A stretch of 64,000 nucleotides of DNA from Lepiota brunneoincarnata (GCA_023014365.1 JAEBUN010000048.1:186001-250000); one strand, 5' to 3'. Counted from the stretch's first letter, positions 44,610 through 56,372 are shown. The notes: generated by a model from the letters alone, not told the origin. Numbers and translations: made by a program.

Positions 44610-47414
44610 ATGTCAATCAACAAAATTTCCCTCAAGCTGTTCTCGACTTGCTCTCTCCCCTTCACCCCGCAATTCTTGCTCACGGCGGACATGCAAAACG
44701 ACCAGGAAGCTACCCCTTCACGCTCACGGGGTCGATGGGGCCGAACTATGCACGCATACAAGTCCGTAGACCCTTTCGCGGCCTCCGTTTCCCAAAGCAT
44801 TAAAAACTTGGGTCCCCAACCTGATGTTCAGACCATGGATGATATCGGACCGCCTAGTATCCCGTCCCGTTCGTTCCCCACCCGAGCTCACCACTATCCC
44901 TACCCCCACACTGTTCAACAGCCCATTCGGCGTCCTGCACTTCATGATGCCGTGTTTCCATCAATCCCAGTGGCAGCGGTATCTCCCCTACTATCTCCAC
45001 CTCCAGCTGTAGGGCCTGAACCTACCGTCATTTATCCCACCAGTTGTGAGCGCACCGCATATTCCCGCTGCACACGGATATAGTCCTCCTCCAGTATTGG
45101 TTGGATCATCGTACCCTCAAAACGTTGGATCGAGACCACCGCCCATAATAATTCAAATGGGTCGATCACCCACCCCAGGTCCTGATAGTAGACGCGTTCC
45201 GGATCGCTCACATTCTCCGCCTCGCTCATCTCGGCACAGGGGACGTGCTCGGTACCGTTCGCGTTCTTGGTCCCGCTCACCTCAATACCTAATAAGTCGT
45301 CCACCTTCCCGGTCTCGCTCACCTCGATCCCACAGAAGGAGACGGAGGCGCACGTCTTCTCGTTCCTGTTCGTTTCAGGGCGCCGATGGCTCAGAGCAGA
45401 GCTATGGTTCCCCTGTTCTTTACCATAGTATGGAATCGCGGGCGTCCGTAAGCTCATGCGCAAGTATGCGGAGTGTCTCTCTAGCAGCTAGCATCCCCTC
45501 TACTATAGAATATCTCAGTGACCGCGAGACCAGGGCGAATTCACCCCGCGTCACCTCACACACTCGTACTCCTGAATGCCAGTATGCTTCTGCGTCTCCA
45601 CAGCGGAGAGTATCTCCTGATCCACCCAAACTCGATTCGCCCGTGCTATCCTCTGTGGCTGCTTCTCGCGTACAACTGACGCCCAAGGCTCAAGTCAGAT
45701 AAAAAGGAAGACTACACACCTGAATACCCCCGCCCCTTGAGCCGTGCCAGTACCCCAGAACCATCTGTGCAGACCTCACAGTCAGATGAGGAAGGTCTTG
45801 AGCTGCGACACTATGCTCGAGCTTTCCTTCTCGACACTTTGCCCCGCCAGGTATACCTGCACTGCTTGCTACGCCTTCCATACCTCTATTTTGCCCGAGT
45901 CGATCGCATATTCCAGGACGCCGATTTAACGCTCGAAGAAATTAAGGATATGGCACTGAAGGCCACAGCAGAGGATAATCAGGCGTTCCACGACAACATG
46001 GTACACCTCGGTTACTATCACTACCCAGAAACCACCAGCCTATCGCCTGCATATCAGAGACTCAAGCTCGGCTGGGAGCACTTTATTGATAATCTCATGA
46101 GGGAGTGGAAGACCTTAAATATTATCTCCGCTCTATTGTTGTCGTAAGTCTCCACATCAGTTTCTCGGCGTTTGTTTGACTTGAGTTCTGCAGGGGAATT
46201 CTGACCATGTTCCAGATCGACGGAGCCTCTTCCGATCCCGTTACTCGATATATGGCATTCTGGTCCCTTCTTTGTGCACTGCTAAGCCTGCTGTATGGGT
46301 GTTTGTTCACTGTTCGGTTCTCTACTATGCGCAAAGCGTACAAGGCTGCCGAATGGGCATTGGTTTGTCCAGTCAAGTCGTATTCGCTTTTCAAGCTCAT
46401 GTAGAAATAGGAAGCGCGGAGGCACCAAACAGTTTTATGGAACGTCTGGGTCATGTTGGCCATGCCAGTCGTTTGGCTAGCCTGGTATGCTCTTTTTCCA
46501 ATAAATTTCTCCTAAACTTATCGCGTTGCAGGTCCATCCTCACATACGTCATTTGCATTATGTGCTTCATGTGGCGTGTCCACACAACCCTTCCAGCCGA
46601 CTTTGTCTTTTCCGTAACACCCTCCATGGAACTTGGTTTGCGTATATTCATTTGCCTTGTCCTCGGCGTTGGTGTTCTCTATGGCATACTCATCATCAAT
46701 ACTTTTCGACATTACGGTACGCAGATGGACGAAGCGTGGAAACGACGTGTGGGGGGTTTCATCGCACAATCTGCCCTCCAACCTCCTGATTCTCAGCCAG
46801 TCCCTCCACAATACTACCAATCTCCTATTATTATCCCACGCTCAAAAACACCTAGCATCAAGTCGAACGCCAGCTACCTGCTTCCATATGTTGCGGCAAT
46901 GGCTCCGAAGGGGCTTGCAGGTTCCCCAGTAGTCCTCCCATCGCGACCGCCTTCAGGACACTCTTTATCTCGCTCGCGCAGTTCCCGGCAATATCGTTCC
47001 CCAATAGAACCAGCGTCCCCCAAACCATCAAATCACTCACTGCTACCGGGTACCCCACATTTGCGCAGCCAGCATTCCCGTTATCGATCCCTATCCCCAG
47101 TACACGTGTCCGTACAAAAACGTGCGCTTGACCACAACTGGCCCCGCGAAATAGACCCGGACGATGCTGGGAGGAGCAATACCCCACCAAGGAATGGGAG
47201 CCGCCCAGGAACAATACATAGCGTGCAGCCAAGGGGCCCTCCCTCTCCAATCCGGACCCAACCACTACCTGTGCCTCCTCATCCCACATCCACTTCGTCA
47301 GGGCCACAAGTGCCTGAACTAACTTACAAATCTGCTCGACGTGCTGCTGTTGAACCAATGTCCTCAAGCTCTGAAATTGTGGAAGATGCCCAGCCGCCAC
47401 TAGTTGGTGATTAG
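44610..47414 (+). CDS. Four-TM membrane protein with RS-rich N-terminus, paralogue B
   Basis: Paralogue of the gene at 37324-39987. Start at 44610 or, more likely, the Met at 44691 (MQNDQEATPSRSRG). The N-terminal half is disordered and contains an Arg/Ser-dipeptide-rich stretch (about 45190-45400), which is absent from paralogue A. The conserved core follows: RQVYLHCLLRLPYLYFARV, ADLTLEEIKDMALKA, NLMREWKTLNIISALLLS, and TM segments at FWSLLCALLSLLYGCLFTVR, NVWVMLAMPVVWLAW-SILTYVICIM and LRIFICLVLGVGVLYGILII. A Pro/Ser-rich tail ends LVGD. Introns near 46144-46192, 46363-46411 and 46484-46531 match those of paralogue A in position. Two +1 shifts interrupt the N-terminal half: about 45030 (ATT/ATC with an extra T) and about 45693 (KAQ/SDKKEDYTPE with an extra A). 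Function unknown. Confidence 0.72.
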
Positions 47415-48398
47415 TCAGGAGACCCTTGAAGGACTGTGAGCTGTGAGGGGGGAAACTCGCCTGCGTGCAGAATCCGTCCCTGCACACATTTGATTTAGGT
47501 GTTTAAGTAGCACATTTGTGCTTAGATACCTTAGCTCCTCACGATGAGGATGTCTCCGCTGCCATAGGACCCCCGATAGACTACAGTGTAACGGACTACA
47601 GTTTTCCGACTTACAGTTTCACTCTCTCAGTCTCTCTCTCTCTTGCACTCTCTCTAAAGTTTCCCTACGGTCTCTCACTCAACCAGAGTTGTATTCCCTT
47701 CCACGAGGTCGAGAAGACGAGCCCAGCAACCGTTTCGCCTGTTGCACTCGTTTGTACCATTTTTATTGCTAACGCGACACTCGCATTACAGAGCTGTAGT
47801 CCTCACAAATGAAAAAAGAAAAGAAACTGAGTATGATGGATGGAATGATTGTTGGATAAGCATGCATAACTTGAGAATAAGAGGTCGCCTGAAGGCTCAA
47901 TCATTTATCTCCCTATTGTCCATATTATTCTCGGCATCGGTCTAGGGGAAGATTGCCCCATGTCCGCCACTGTTACTTCCGACCATACAAGCTTGCGTAA
48001 GCGGAGAGTGATGCTCGCTTACATATTCTGAAACAAAGGTTGGGGTTTTTTCGTCGGCTCCCTCGCAACCATTATCGTCTTGGTCTGTTAAGAACGTGAT
48101 GGAGGAAAGTCAATCCACCCTAATGACCCTGCGCACCATATTGTTGGTCGGAATAGCCTAGCATGGCGGATCGTCGTCGGCCTCTCCCCGATTCCTGCGT
48201 TCGCGACCCTTTACTAACGACTCACACTCCCCGAGGCTAAGTGTTATACCAAGGCTCAACTGCAGAGGAAAAAGCTGAACTCCGAAGCCGGGAGCGACAC
48301 CAGCGAAATTAAGTAACAAGAAGCCACCGACTCGGCCTCGCAGAATGATTCGTCTGCAGTGTCCATTGCGTTTCATGGGATCAACTTGAACTAGAACG
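47415..48398. other. Intergenic with a CT-rich microsatellite
   Basis: About 1 kb without a recognised gene. A CT-dinucleotide-rich stretch lies at about 47620-47660. Confidence 0.35.
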
Positions 48399-49303
48399 TT
48401 GTCCTACAGTAAATTGGGTTTGACCGCACCCAGGGCTCGCCGTGGAACAGGCTTTTCACGATTGCGACGGGAAATATTCTCACTATCCCTTGGGTTCGTC
48501 CTGGGATATTACGCATCAGTTTTGACTATCGAGGTGTTAGGGGGGAAGTGGAATCAGCTTCAGGTTTCGCTATCATTTCGCTTTTCCGTGGGTTCCTTTT
48601 TTCGTTGATACTGTTTTGAAGTGGAGCGGGCACCCTCGTTGGCAAGTTACCGCACCCTTAACGAGGCGGCGTTTATTGTCAATTTTGCCCTCTTGCAATT
48701 CTTTTCCAACTTTGGTGCCAACACGTACGTCGACCTTAGCTTATGTTTACAAAATTCCAACACCAATCTACTCATTTCTTGTTGGAACAACATACGAAAG
48801 TATATTTCGACCATCTTCCGGACCAAAGCCTTACACATCTTCCCCCGATATGGTTAGTGCTACCCCGCCGAACGTACGATTCACAACCCCCTTGCCCCAA
48901 TCCCGGCTTCTTACATAATGTCCTTCAGAGTGTTCCCTACGCGATACCGTGCGTTCGCGCATGGCATCTCGGCTGGTCCGGGGAATGCAAGCTCTATTAT
49001 CTCTGCCCTTGCGTTCAACTCCTTTCGTAAGGAGATAGGGACACCTGTCGTCCTTTGGAGTGCGTACACTTTTTTCTTTGTTTATAAGCGACCTTTAATA
49101 TTCATTGGACTTTCATCTTTGTGGGATGCAATGTCGATGGGGCATTTTTCACTTTACTTCTTCCCGAGGTTCGTGGGCGTGACCTAGACTAGGTTCTCGC
49201 GGAAGAGATTGAAGGGTGGAGGGCACACGAGAGAGCTGCGAGAGAAAGAATCCAGACACAGGATCAAGTTGAAATTGAAGGGTACGGCTATTGTAGTGGA
49301 TAG
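48399..49303 (+). pseudogene. Remnant of an MFS transporter (phosphate-permease-like), C-terminal part only
   Basis: Fragments read in order like the second half of a PHO84-type permease: FSLSLGFVLGYYASVLTIEV with LGGKWNQLQ (48460-48560), AAFIVNFALLQFFSNFGANT (48666-48726), VFPTRYRAFAHGISAG with SSIISALAFNSFRKEIG (48927-49040), and a charged tail VLAEEIEGWRAHERAARERI ending at 49303. The first six transmembrane helices of the usual twelve are absent upstream, and the segment between GANT and VFPTRYR is replaced by a long unconvincing intron. I infer a 5'-truncated, decaying copy. A transcribed short form cannot be excluded. Confidence 0.6.
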
Positions 49304-50025
49304 AATGGATCGAATTGTTGGGTTTTGGGTGACCTTTTATGTTGCTATACTATCTCAAGTGTGAGCAGGATTGTAATAACTTTAATTAGTTAAATGTGTA
49401 ACCTGCGATCCGTTTCCGTTGGTTGGATGACGTGCCCAGTAAAGATCGAGTCGTCCCTCATGGTGCCAACATTGCAAGTTGTGTGTTATTCACGCGATCG
49501 TGTGATGTCACCGCTTTCTTTCGCACGCCTCGCGTCATCTTCGCTGCAGCGGAACAGCTGAAGGTTTGGTGGTGGTCTCACGCTGTTATTTTTAGCACAG
49601 AGATGCGTTTCCGTAATGGGCAAGTGGTTACTTCTCTCCTCCCTCCTCGCCAGATGTTATTCATATTTCCCCACAGCAGATCCTTATATGCCAACGCCTA
49701 GGTCGACACCTTTCCTACTTCTGGTCTACTGCCAGCGGTGGTGACATCTGTTAGCCCTCACGCCAGACCTGCCGTCCAGCAGCACAATCATTGCAATTTC
49801 GAGCAATTGCAATGAACTGATCGCCATTCGTGCATTCATATCGTGACTGTAACCATAGCGTCACAACGTTCGCTTTCGCGGCTAAATTTAAGCCCCGAGC
49901 ATACGACACTTCATGGAGTCCATATCGGCAAACGGGTCCCCTTCACTTCTCAAGAAAAGCCTGTTAGCGAGCCAAAGTCAAAGTCCGAATCTAGTAGTAG
50001 CGTGTCTTATTTGACGCCCAGAACG
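49304..50025. other. Intergenic, promoter side of the FAD oxidase
   Basis: About 720 bp without a recognised gene. A conserved-looking ORF overlaps the oxidase start in frame from 49843, so a start upstream of 50026 is possible. Confidence 0.35.
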
Positions 50026-52134
50026 ATGCTCACCGCACCCCTCATTGCCATTCTTACCCTCGTCCTCTCTCCCAGCCTAACCTCCTTCACGGGAGGGTCC
50101 GCTACTGAATGTCGCACGTTCCCGAGCGATAGGGACTGGCCGAGCGACCTGCAATGGTCAGCATTCAACAAGACTGCCGGTGGGAGGTTAATTAAGACCG
50201 TCCCAATTGGCGCGCCTTGCCATAGTAATTTCCCTGGTGTTAACTTCAGTCAGAACGAGTGCGATAGTATCAGGGCTAATTGGCACGATCCAGCTTTCCA
50301 GTGAGTCATCTGACTTCGATATCACGAGTAGCTCCAAAGGAAAAGTTGACTTGAAGTATGGGACAGTGAACTCACGGCAAACTCAGCCCAGGCGCCGCTC
50401 TTCGCAAACAAGAGCTGCGACCCCTTCTCGCCCCCGAGCTCGCAGTGCATCATCGGCACCTACGTGCAGTATGCTGTAAATGTCACTAGCGTGGACCACA
50501 TCATCAAAGCGGTCGCATTTGCAAAGCAGCACAACATTCGCTTCGTCGTACGGAATACCGGCCATGAGTGAGTAAAGCTCTCTTCTATCCCATGCCAAAT
50601 TCGCACCCAAAGTACACCTGAAATGCTGACTGTGTGCGTACTCAATAGTTACATGGGTAAGTCCACTGGCGCTGGTGGACTGGCAATCTGGACGGGCAAT
50701 CTCAAGCAAACGCAATGGACGACACGCTTCAACTCGCCCGGATATTCAGGTCCCGCTGTCAAGGCGCAGGCTGGAGTATCAGTTTTGCAGATGTACGAGG
50801 AGGCCGAGCCACGTGGTTTCACCGTCGTCGGCGGAGAATGCCCTGTAGGTTAATTTAATCGGCATCACTTTCCATCGTGTCTGATGCAGCCATGATTAGA
50901 CGGTTGGATGGGCTGGAGGATACATTCAAGGCGGTGGCCATTCACATTTGAGCTCATTGTATGGGCTTGCTGCGGACCAGACATTGGAGATGGAGGTCAT
51001 CACTATGGGCGGAAAGCTTTTGACCATCTCGCCCACGCGGAACTCGGACCTCTTCTGGGCTATGAGTGGTGGGGTGAGTTCTTTTGCTCCCTGATGCGCT
51101 CCTTTGGGCTGATAACTAACATCCGTAGGGTGGAGGCGCATACGCCGTCCTCTGGACCGTAACAGTCAAAGTCCACCCCAACACCCCTGCGGCTGGTGGC
51201 CTTATCTCCTTCTCTACTGGTCCCAACGTCACGCTCGACCTTTTCTGGGAAGGTGTCAACCTCTACCAGGCCAGCACGCCCAGATACACCGACGCCGGCG
51301 GTGCCTCCTATGCCTTCTACTCCTCCGGGGTCTTCAGCCTCTCCCCTCTCTTCCTGCCCAATGGCACCTCTGCGCAGGTCACCGAGCTCCTCGACCCCTT
51401 CCTCAAGAAGCTCACGGAACTGGGTATCCCTCACAATGTCACGATCCAATCTTTCCCGGGCTTGCTTCCGGCGTATCTTGACCTCTTCCACGCCGGTCTC
51501 TTCGGAGTGGGCACCATGTTGTTTGGTGGGCGGCTCCTACCTAGACAGCTCTGGGAAAGTCAGGACAACCTAAATAAGCTCACGAGCACGATTAGGACGA
51601 TGGTCGATGGTGGTGTGACTGCGATTGATGTTGCGATTAGGCCGACGACAAAAGCTGCGGGCAAACCCCATAACGCAGTACTCCCCGCATGGAGGAATGC
51701 CGAGAGGCTGTTCCTCCCGACCCTGTTGGTTTTTCTCCGTAAACTCGGGGATAGGGCTGCTGATACTGCTTCGCATGTGCAGGCCCTGGAGTGATACTGC
51801 TAGCCTCGAAGACGACTTTGCAAAGGCCCACAAACTCACAACCATCTATGATGCTGCGCTCCGCGCCCTTACACCTGACAGTGGCGCATACTTGAACGAG
51901 GTAAAAGTCCCTTCCTCTTGTTTCGTTCATACGTTCATTGATCAAATATTTACCCCTCAGGGTGACCCATTCGAGCCTGATTTCAAGACTGCATTCTACG
52001 GCGTCAACTACGCTAAGCTCCTCAGTGTTAAAGACAAGTATGATCCCGACCAGATCTTGTATGGCGCGACGGCGGTCGGTGGGGATCGCTGGGTGCAGCA
52101 GCCTGACGGGCGACTTTGCACTACGGGAAAGTAG
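50026..52134 (+). CDS. Secreted berberine-bridge-type FAD-linked oxidase
   Basis: FAD-binding PCMH (BBE-like) oxidoreductase; such enzymes oxidise sugars, alcohols or alkaloid-like metabolites, with the substrate unknown here. Start at 50026 is followed by a signal peptide (MLTAPLIAILTLVLSPSLTS). Introns 50301-50366, 50568-50648, 50845-50899, 51074-51128 and 51901-51960 fit. The FAD domain shows VRNTGHDYMGKSTGAGGL, whose His is the usual flavin attachment residue, and GGECPTVGWAGGYIQGGGHS, whose Cys is the second attachment residue, so bicovalent FAD is likely. The C-terminal BBE segment reads SGAYLNE-GDPFEPDFKTAFYG and LLSVKDKYDPDQILYG. Around 51728-51785 I could not find a splice that restores frame between RLFLPTLL and WSDTASLEDDFAKA; a +1 indel is possible. 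Confidence 0.88.
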
Positions 52135-52257
52135 GACTCATTTGTAACTGCACTCCAATAAGAACTTCTGGGTTTAGACTCTTCACGTATGTCTGATTGT
52201 TCGGCTGTCTGTTAGTTGTGGTGGTATTATATACCCTTTTTGTTGAAGAGGTACAGG

Positions 52258-53180
52258 TTAGACCCTCCCTCAGGCTAGGATTTTCCAAATTTCAAGTGTT
52301 TAGAACCTTCATTTTAGAGCCTCCAGCTTGTAGATATTGCTTGAAATTATATACTGTGCACTAGCATTTTCTAGTCTGTGGCCTATATTCCATCCCTCAG
52401 CATAATATATTGCCATATATTGCTGCACTCTTGGAAATCCAACTCCATGGCCATTATAATTTACATCCCTCCTGCCCCTTTATGCATGCCACACTTTTGG
52501 AATGTCAATTCCACAGCCATTATTGACATGCATCCTGCACTTTTGGAACATCAATTCTACTCCTCATATATATATTCTTGTACTCAATAGGCATGGCTAC
52601 CTGGTTGCCTATGTAGCCAAACCAACTACCCCTCCATGACCAATCTCCAAGGTCCACAATTTCCATAAAAGGAAGTCATGGACACTCATATACACTTTTC
52701 ATTGCACAGGTAGGAATTAGACCCTCCCTCAGGCTAGGACTTTCACATATTCAACCTTTTAGAACCCTCATTTTGGAGCCTCCAGCTCATAGATATTTTG
52801 TGAATTATATACCCTGCACTAGTATTTTCCAGTCCGCAGCCTATAATATTCCACCCTCAGCACAATGTATAGCTGCACTTTTGGAAATCCAACTCTGTGG
52901 CCATTACTTACATCCTTCATACATGCCATACTTTTGGAATATCAATTCTGTGGTCATTATTGACATGTATCCCACACTTCTGGAACATTAATTGACATGT
53001 GTCCTGCACTTTTGGAATATCAATTCTAACCCCTGAATCTACTCCTCACATATTTATCCTTGGACCCAATAAAAACCTACCATAGGAATAGTTACCTGGT
53101 TGCCTATGTAGCCAAACTGACCACCCCTCCATGACTGATCTCCAAGGTCCACAGTTTCCATAAAAGGAAGTTGTGGACAC
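52258..53180. repeat. Imperfect tandem duplication, period about 460 bp, AT-rich
   Basis: The block that starts near 52258 (TTAGACCCTCCCTCAGGCTA) recurs near 52717, and the block near 52598 (CTACCTGGTTGCCTATGTAG, ending with CATAAAAGGAAGT) recurs near 53091. Between them, short sub-repeats built on CACTTTTGGAA and CATTATTGACATG occur several times. No open reading frame of note. Origin unknown; it lies directly proximal to the retroelement array. Confidence 0.75.
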
Positions 53181-53646
53181 TTGGATCAGTAATTCCTCAC
53201 CTCTTTACTTCTTTCAAATGAACCTAGACAGTGCCCTTAAAATTTATATGCTGTGTTTTCAGAAAGTCAACTCTGGCAATTACAATGCCATCCTTTTCAC
53301 CATATCTAAGGAGAAGCAGTTTAGGTTGCAAAATACCATGGCTTTTGGGCAAGTCATTTCTGCAGCTGTTTAGTTATATGCCCCCACAACTCTTCATACC
53401 TCTGCACATTAAGAATGCCGCACTCTTGGAAGTCAAGTCCGCCGGCCCATTTATATACCTCTTACAGCTTCATGCACACTTTGCACTCAAAAATGCCAGC
53501 ACGTCTTGGAAAGTCAAGCATGTGGCTGTTGATCATACTCCTCATGACTCTTCACGCTGCACTCAAAAAACCCAGTCCTGATGAATTGCAGGTGGATTCC
53601 CCAATGGGGCATCTGGGTTGCTCAGGTCATTCCCACGGGGTTGCAG
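53181..53646. other. AT-rich unique stretch ending in a minisatellite-like motif
   Basis: No gene recognised. At about 53627-53646 the text CATTCCCACGGGGTTGCAGG matches the minisatellite at 63115-63540 on the other side of the retroelement array. Confidence 0.5.
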
Positions 53647-53667
53647 GTGGGGTTAGGGAAGGGGGGA
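53647..53667 (+). repeat. Telomeric-type repeat at the 3' end of element copy 1
   Basis: GGGGTTAGGG followed by a G-rich stretch sits between minisatellite-like DNA and the first retroelement. Short and degenerate; identified by the TTAGGG core and by recurrence at the other two junctions. Confidence 0.6.
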
Positions 53668-53692
53668 CTAAAACACGAGTCGCGACGGTGGG

Positions 53693-53757
53693 GCGCAACG
53701 GGTTGTTGGGGTTTCCAACTACCCACCCGTTTCGTCTTATAAAGACTCATCAGGCGC
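53693..53757 (-). ncRNA. Type I hammerhead ribozyme, copy 1
   Basis: Minus strand, 5' to 3': GCGC of stem I; the core CUGAUGA (53753-53747); a 3-bp stem II GUC/GAC closing the loop UUUAUAA; the core GAAA (53733-53730); then stem III with CGGGU (53729-53725) pairing with ACCCG (53703-53699). Next is the cleavage triplet GUU, then GCGC (53696-53693), which pairs with the first GCGC to close stem I. All invariant core bases are present. Predicted cut after the U at 53697. Penelope-like elements are known to carry such ribozymes in their terminal regions. Both RNA ends lie in stem I, hence type I. Confidence 0.88.
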
Positions 53758-53956
53758 ACGATATCCGTCAGATACCTGCCGTCCAATCGATTGTCGCCGA
53801 TAGCGATCGATTGCGATTTTGATCGATAGATCAAAATCCGCGGAACGTATTTATAATCCCCCCGTTAATAACAGGTGAAAATAGGATTAAAAACTTAACT
53901 TCGAGTTTCAAAACTTACCGCGCTGACTTAGACGCGCGCTTGCGTCTGGGAAAAGT

Positions 53957-54041
53957 CACGTGATCGTGCGACCGGTCACGTGTCATCGGGCTATGTTACC
54001 CGACGACGGAACAATCCGGGCCGGGGTAGGGCCGTCACGTG
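53957..54041. promoter_or_regulatory. Cluster of three CACGTG palindromes in the element 3' region
   Basis: CACGTG at 53957-53962, 53977-53982 and 54036-54041, each preceded by T. The same trio recurs in copy 2 (about 56133-56220) and copy 3 (about 60856-60941). CACGTG is the E-box read by bHLH factors such as Cbf1/Pho4. Whether it functions here is unknown. Confidence 0.5.
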
Positions 54042-54193
54042 ACAACGTAACAAGGTGCACTTTCGCACGGGGTCCAAGCGTGAGAACTTGTGAAACCCGG
54101 CACCGGTGACATGATTTACCGGTGGCGGTGTACTTACCTTAGATGGCTATCCTTCCCACGGGTCTGCTAGAGGACGCCCCGCCCGACCGAGCC

Positions 54194-54230
54194 GGTTAGG
54201 TCCGGTTAGGTTCGGGTTCGGGTTAGGGGG
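54194..54230 (+). repeat. Internal telomere-like tract in the element 3' region, copy 1
   Basis: Degenerate GGTTAGG units (GGTTAGGTCC, GGTTCGGGTTAGGGGG) lie about 500 bp inside the element, not at a junction. The tract is present at the same place in all three copies, so it travels with the element. Confidence 0.7.
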
Positions 54231-54728
54231 TAACATAGTATTAGTATGCTGCCCTCGTCGGGAAGGTAAGGTAGTACTTACCGCAAAGAACGCTCCGCAC
54301 GGCATATAACCGGCGTTTTAAAGCGAGTTAACCGCCATCAGGGGTCGAACTTACGTTGTTTACCGTTTACGCGAAAGCTACTATTCGAAAGACTTAGGAA
54401 GGGGGCATAACCGCCCCCCCAGATGTGGTTCCGGGTTACGCCGCACCATCACACCCAAACCGATAAAAGGCCACCTATTTAAAAACCTGTTTTCGCGTGC
54501 TGCGATCGAAGCGCAGGTCGTGCAACCCCGAAGTCTTCTAACAACGGGGTCCCAGGAAGGTTACTCAAGATCAGCAAATATGGGCCGGCCGACATACGGG
54601 AATCACCCCGCAGAGGTCGGTACCCGAACGCCCAGGGATTTCCCCATGTGGGCGCCGACTTGGTACCAGTCGCCGCAGCTAGGTTGTGCGGACAACTACG
54701 GCTGGCATGGTATACCACGTAAGCCATA

Positions 54729-55811
54729 TCAATCGAAGTTCGCAATCGCGATCCACGGATCAGGCGTCTTCTCACGGTGGTGTTCTACCGCCGGAGCGGA
54801 AGAAGAGGCCACAGGAGCTCGAGCTTCGGCGAAGAAGTCGGTTATTAACGCCTGGCGGTCGCGCCGCGCGAGAACAGAAGCACGCCAAATTGACGTAAGG
54901 TCCATTATCTGTCGGGTTCTTTTCTTCGAAACCAACAGACGGCGACCGAAGAGACCGAGTCTATCTAGGCGTAAGAAAGGTCCTTGCCAACCCGAATCTA
55001 AACACCAATCCTTTGCACACTCCGCCAAGTCAGCCTCGGCTTCAGCACGCGGGATCTTAGTAAAGAGACGCATCAACTCGGACGCCTTCTTAGGGATACC
55101 CAGTTTGGTCAGATCGTACGGTAGCGGTACGTTATTCCGCCCCCGGACGTCTGCACGGGCGAAGACATTCATTGCCTGCGCCCACCCAGTCTTCATACTG
55201 TCCTCAAGTTCGTGAGCATTAAACATGTCCCAGGATATGTTGTATTCGCTTTTTAGCACAAGCACGCCATTCGCTGGCGGTACGGACTCCCTTAGCCGTA
55301 CATCCCAACGTGCTCGGTAGTTATCGCGAAGCCAAGCGGCGATCAACAATGGAGGGTAGCCACGCGCAATGTAGATATCCGAAGCTTCTCTACATGCCTT
55401 CACGTAATCGTCGAAACGCGAAGAAAGCGCGGCAAGCCTCGACAGCTCTGATACAAACGTCCCTTTCTTAACGTAAAGGGGATGAAAGCTGATCCAAGGA
55501 ATGCGCTCAAAGTGGTTCATCGGCTTCCTATACGCCTTATGGTGGAGGCGACCGTTTGCCGTAAACAGCATCATGTCTAGGAATACCATGTATTGATCCG
55601 AAGATGACCACGTAATGGTACAGTTATCGAACATTAGATTATCTCTGAGTAGCTGCAAAGCATCCTCCTCTCGAAACGCATACACGAGAGCGAGACAGTC
55701 GTCGATGTAGCGTCCATAGAACGCCACGTCGGGTGACCGCAGGGCTACGCACTCCTCCTCGAAGTGTACGCCGTAGATGTTCGCGAGATCGGGGCTCGAA
55801 GCCACACCCAT
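54729..55811 (-). pseudogene. Reverse transcriptase C-terminal fragment, copy 1
   Basis: 360 codons open from MGVASSPDLANIYGVHFEEE through the catalytic YGRYIDDCLALVY to the common C-terminus DPWIAIANFD. The N-terminal two thirds of the ORF are missing because the element is 5'-truncated at telomeric repeats, so no functional reverse transcriptase can be made. The remaining frame is uninterrupted. Confidence 0.85.
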
Positions 55812-55815
55812 CGCT

Positions 55816-55833
55816 AGAGGGTTAGGGGTTAGG
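55816..55833 (+). repeat. Telomeric repeats between copies 1 and 2
   Basis: Two and a half TTAGG(G)-type units (AGAGGGTTAGGGGTTAGG) lie exactly between the 5' truncation of copy 1 and the 3' end of copy 2. The G-rich strand is the plus strand, pointing to a former chromosome end on the right. Confidence 0.85.
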
Positions 55834-55869
55834 AAAAGGGGAGCTCAAATACACGAGTCGCGACGGAGG

Positions 55870-55934
55870 GCGCAACGGGTTGTTGGGGTTTCCAACTACC
55901 CACCCGTTTCGTCTTATAAAGACTCATCAGGCGC
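55870..55934 (-). ncRNA. Type I hammerhead ribozyme, copy 2
   Basis: Same folding as copy 1, with identical core: CUGAUGA at 55930-55924, stem II GUC/GAC, GAAA, stem III CGGGU/ACCCG, triplet GUU and stem I GCGC/GCGC closing at 55870-55873. It lies about 35 nt from the 3' end of the element. Confidence 0.88.
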
Positions 55935-56372
55935 ACGATATCCGTCAGATACCTGCCGTCCAATCGATTGTCGCCGATAGCGATCGACTGCGATCGGTTA
56001 CTTGCGTAACGCGATCCGCGGAACGTGTATGTAATCCCCCCATCAAACGGGTGAAAATAGATTAAATACTTATCGTCGAGTTTCGAAACCATCGCCGTGC
56101 TGACTTTGGCGCGCGCTTACGCCTGAGAAAAAGTCACGTGATCGTGCGACCGGTCACGTGCCATCGGGCTATGTTACCCGACGACGGAACAATCCGGGCC
56201 GGGGTAGGGCCGTCACGTGACAACGCAACAAGGTGCACTTTCGCACGGGGTCCAAGCGTGGGAGACTTGTGAAACCCGGCACCGGGGACATGAATACCCG
56301 GTGGCGGTGTACTTACCTTAGGTGGCTATCCTTCCCACGGGTCTGCTAGAGTACGCCCCGCCCAACCGGGAC

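Larger units (their letters stand above)
53658..55815 (-). mobile_element. Penelope-like retroelement, copy 1 (5'-truncated)
   Basis: On the minus strand this copy keeps the C-terminal third of the ORF, the about 1-kb 3' region and the terminal hammerhead ribozyme. Its 5' end breaks off inside the reverse transcriptase, directly against telomeric repeats at 55816. It is visibly more diverged from copies 2 and 3 than they are from each other, so it is probably the oldest of the three. Confidence 0.85.

Noticed and set aside
49423..49701. Plus-strand 92-codon ORF upstream of the FAD oxidase
   Set aside because: No homology, no signal peptide, and composition typical of chance ORFs in promoter sequence.
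54520..55215. A 231-codon plus-strand ORF repeated in all three element copies (also 56693-57388 and 61414-62109)
   Set aside because: It is antisense to the reverse transcriptase C-terminus; its conservation follows from the RT frame and from the youth of the copies, and its sequence has no protein-like features of its own.
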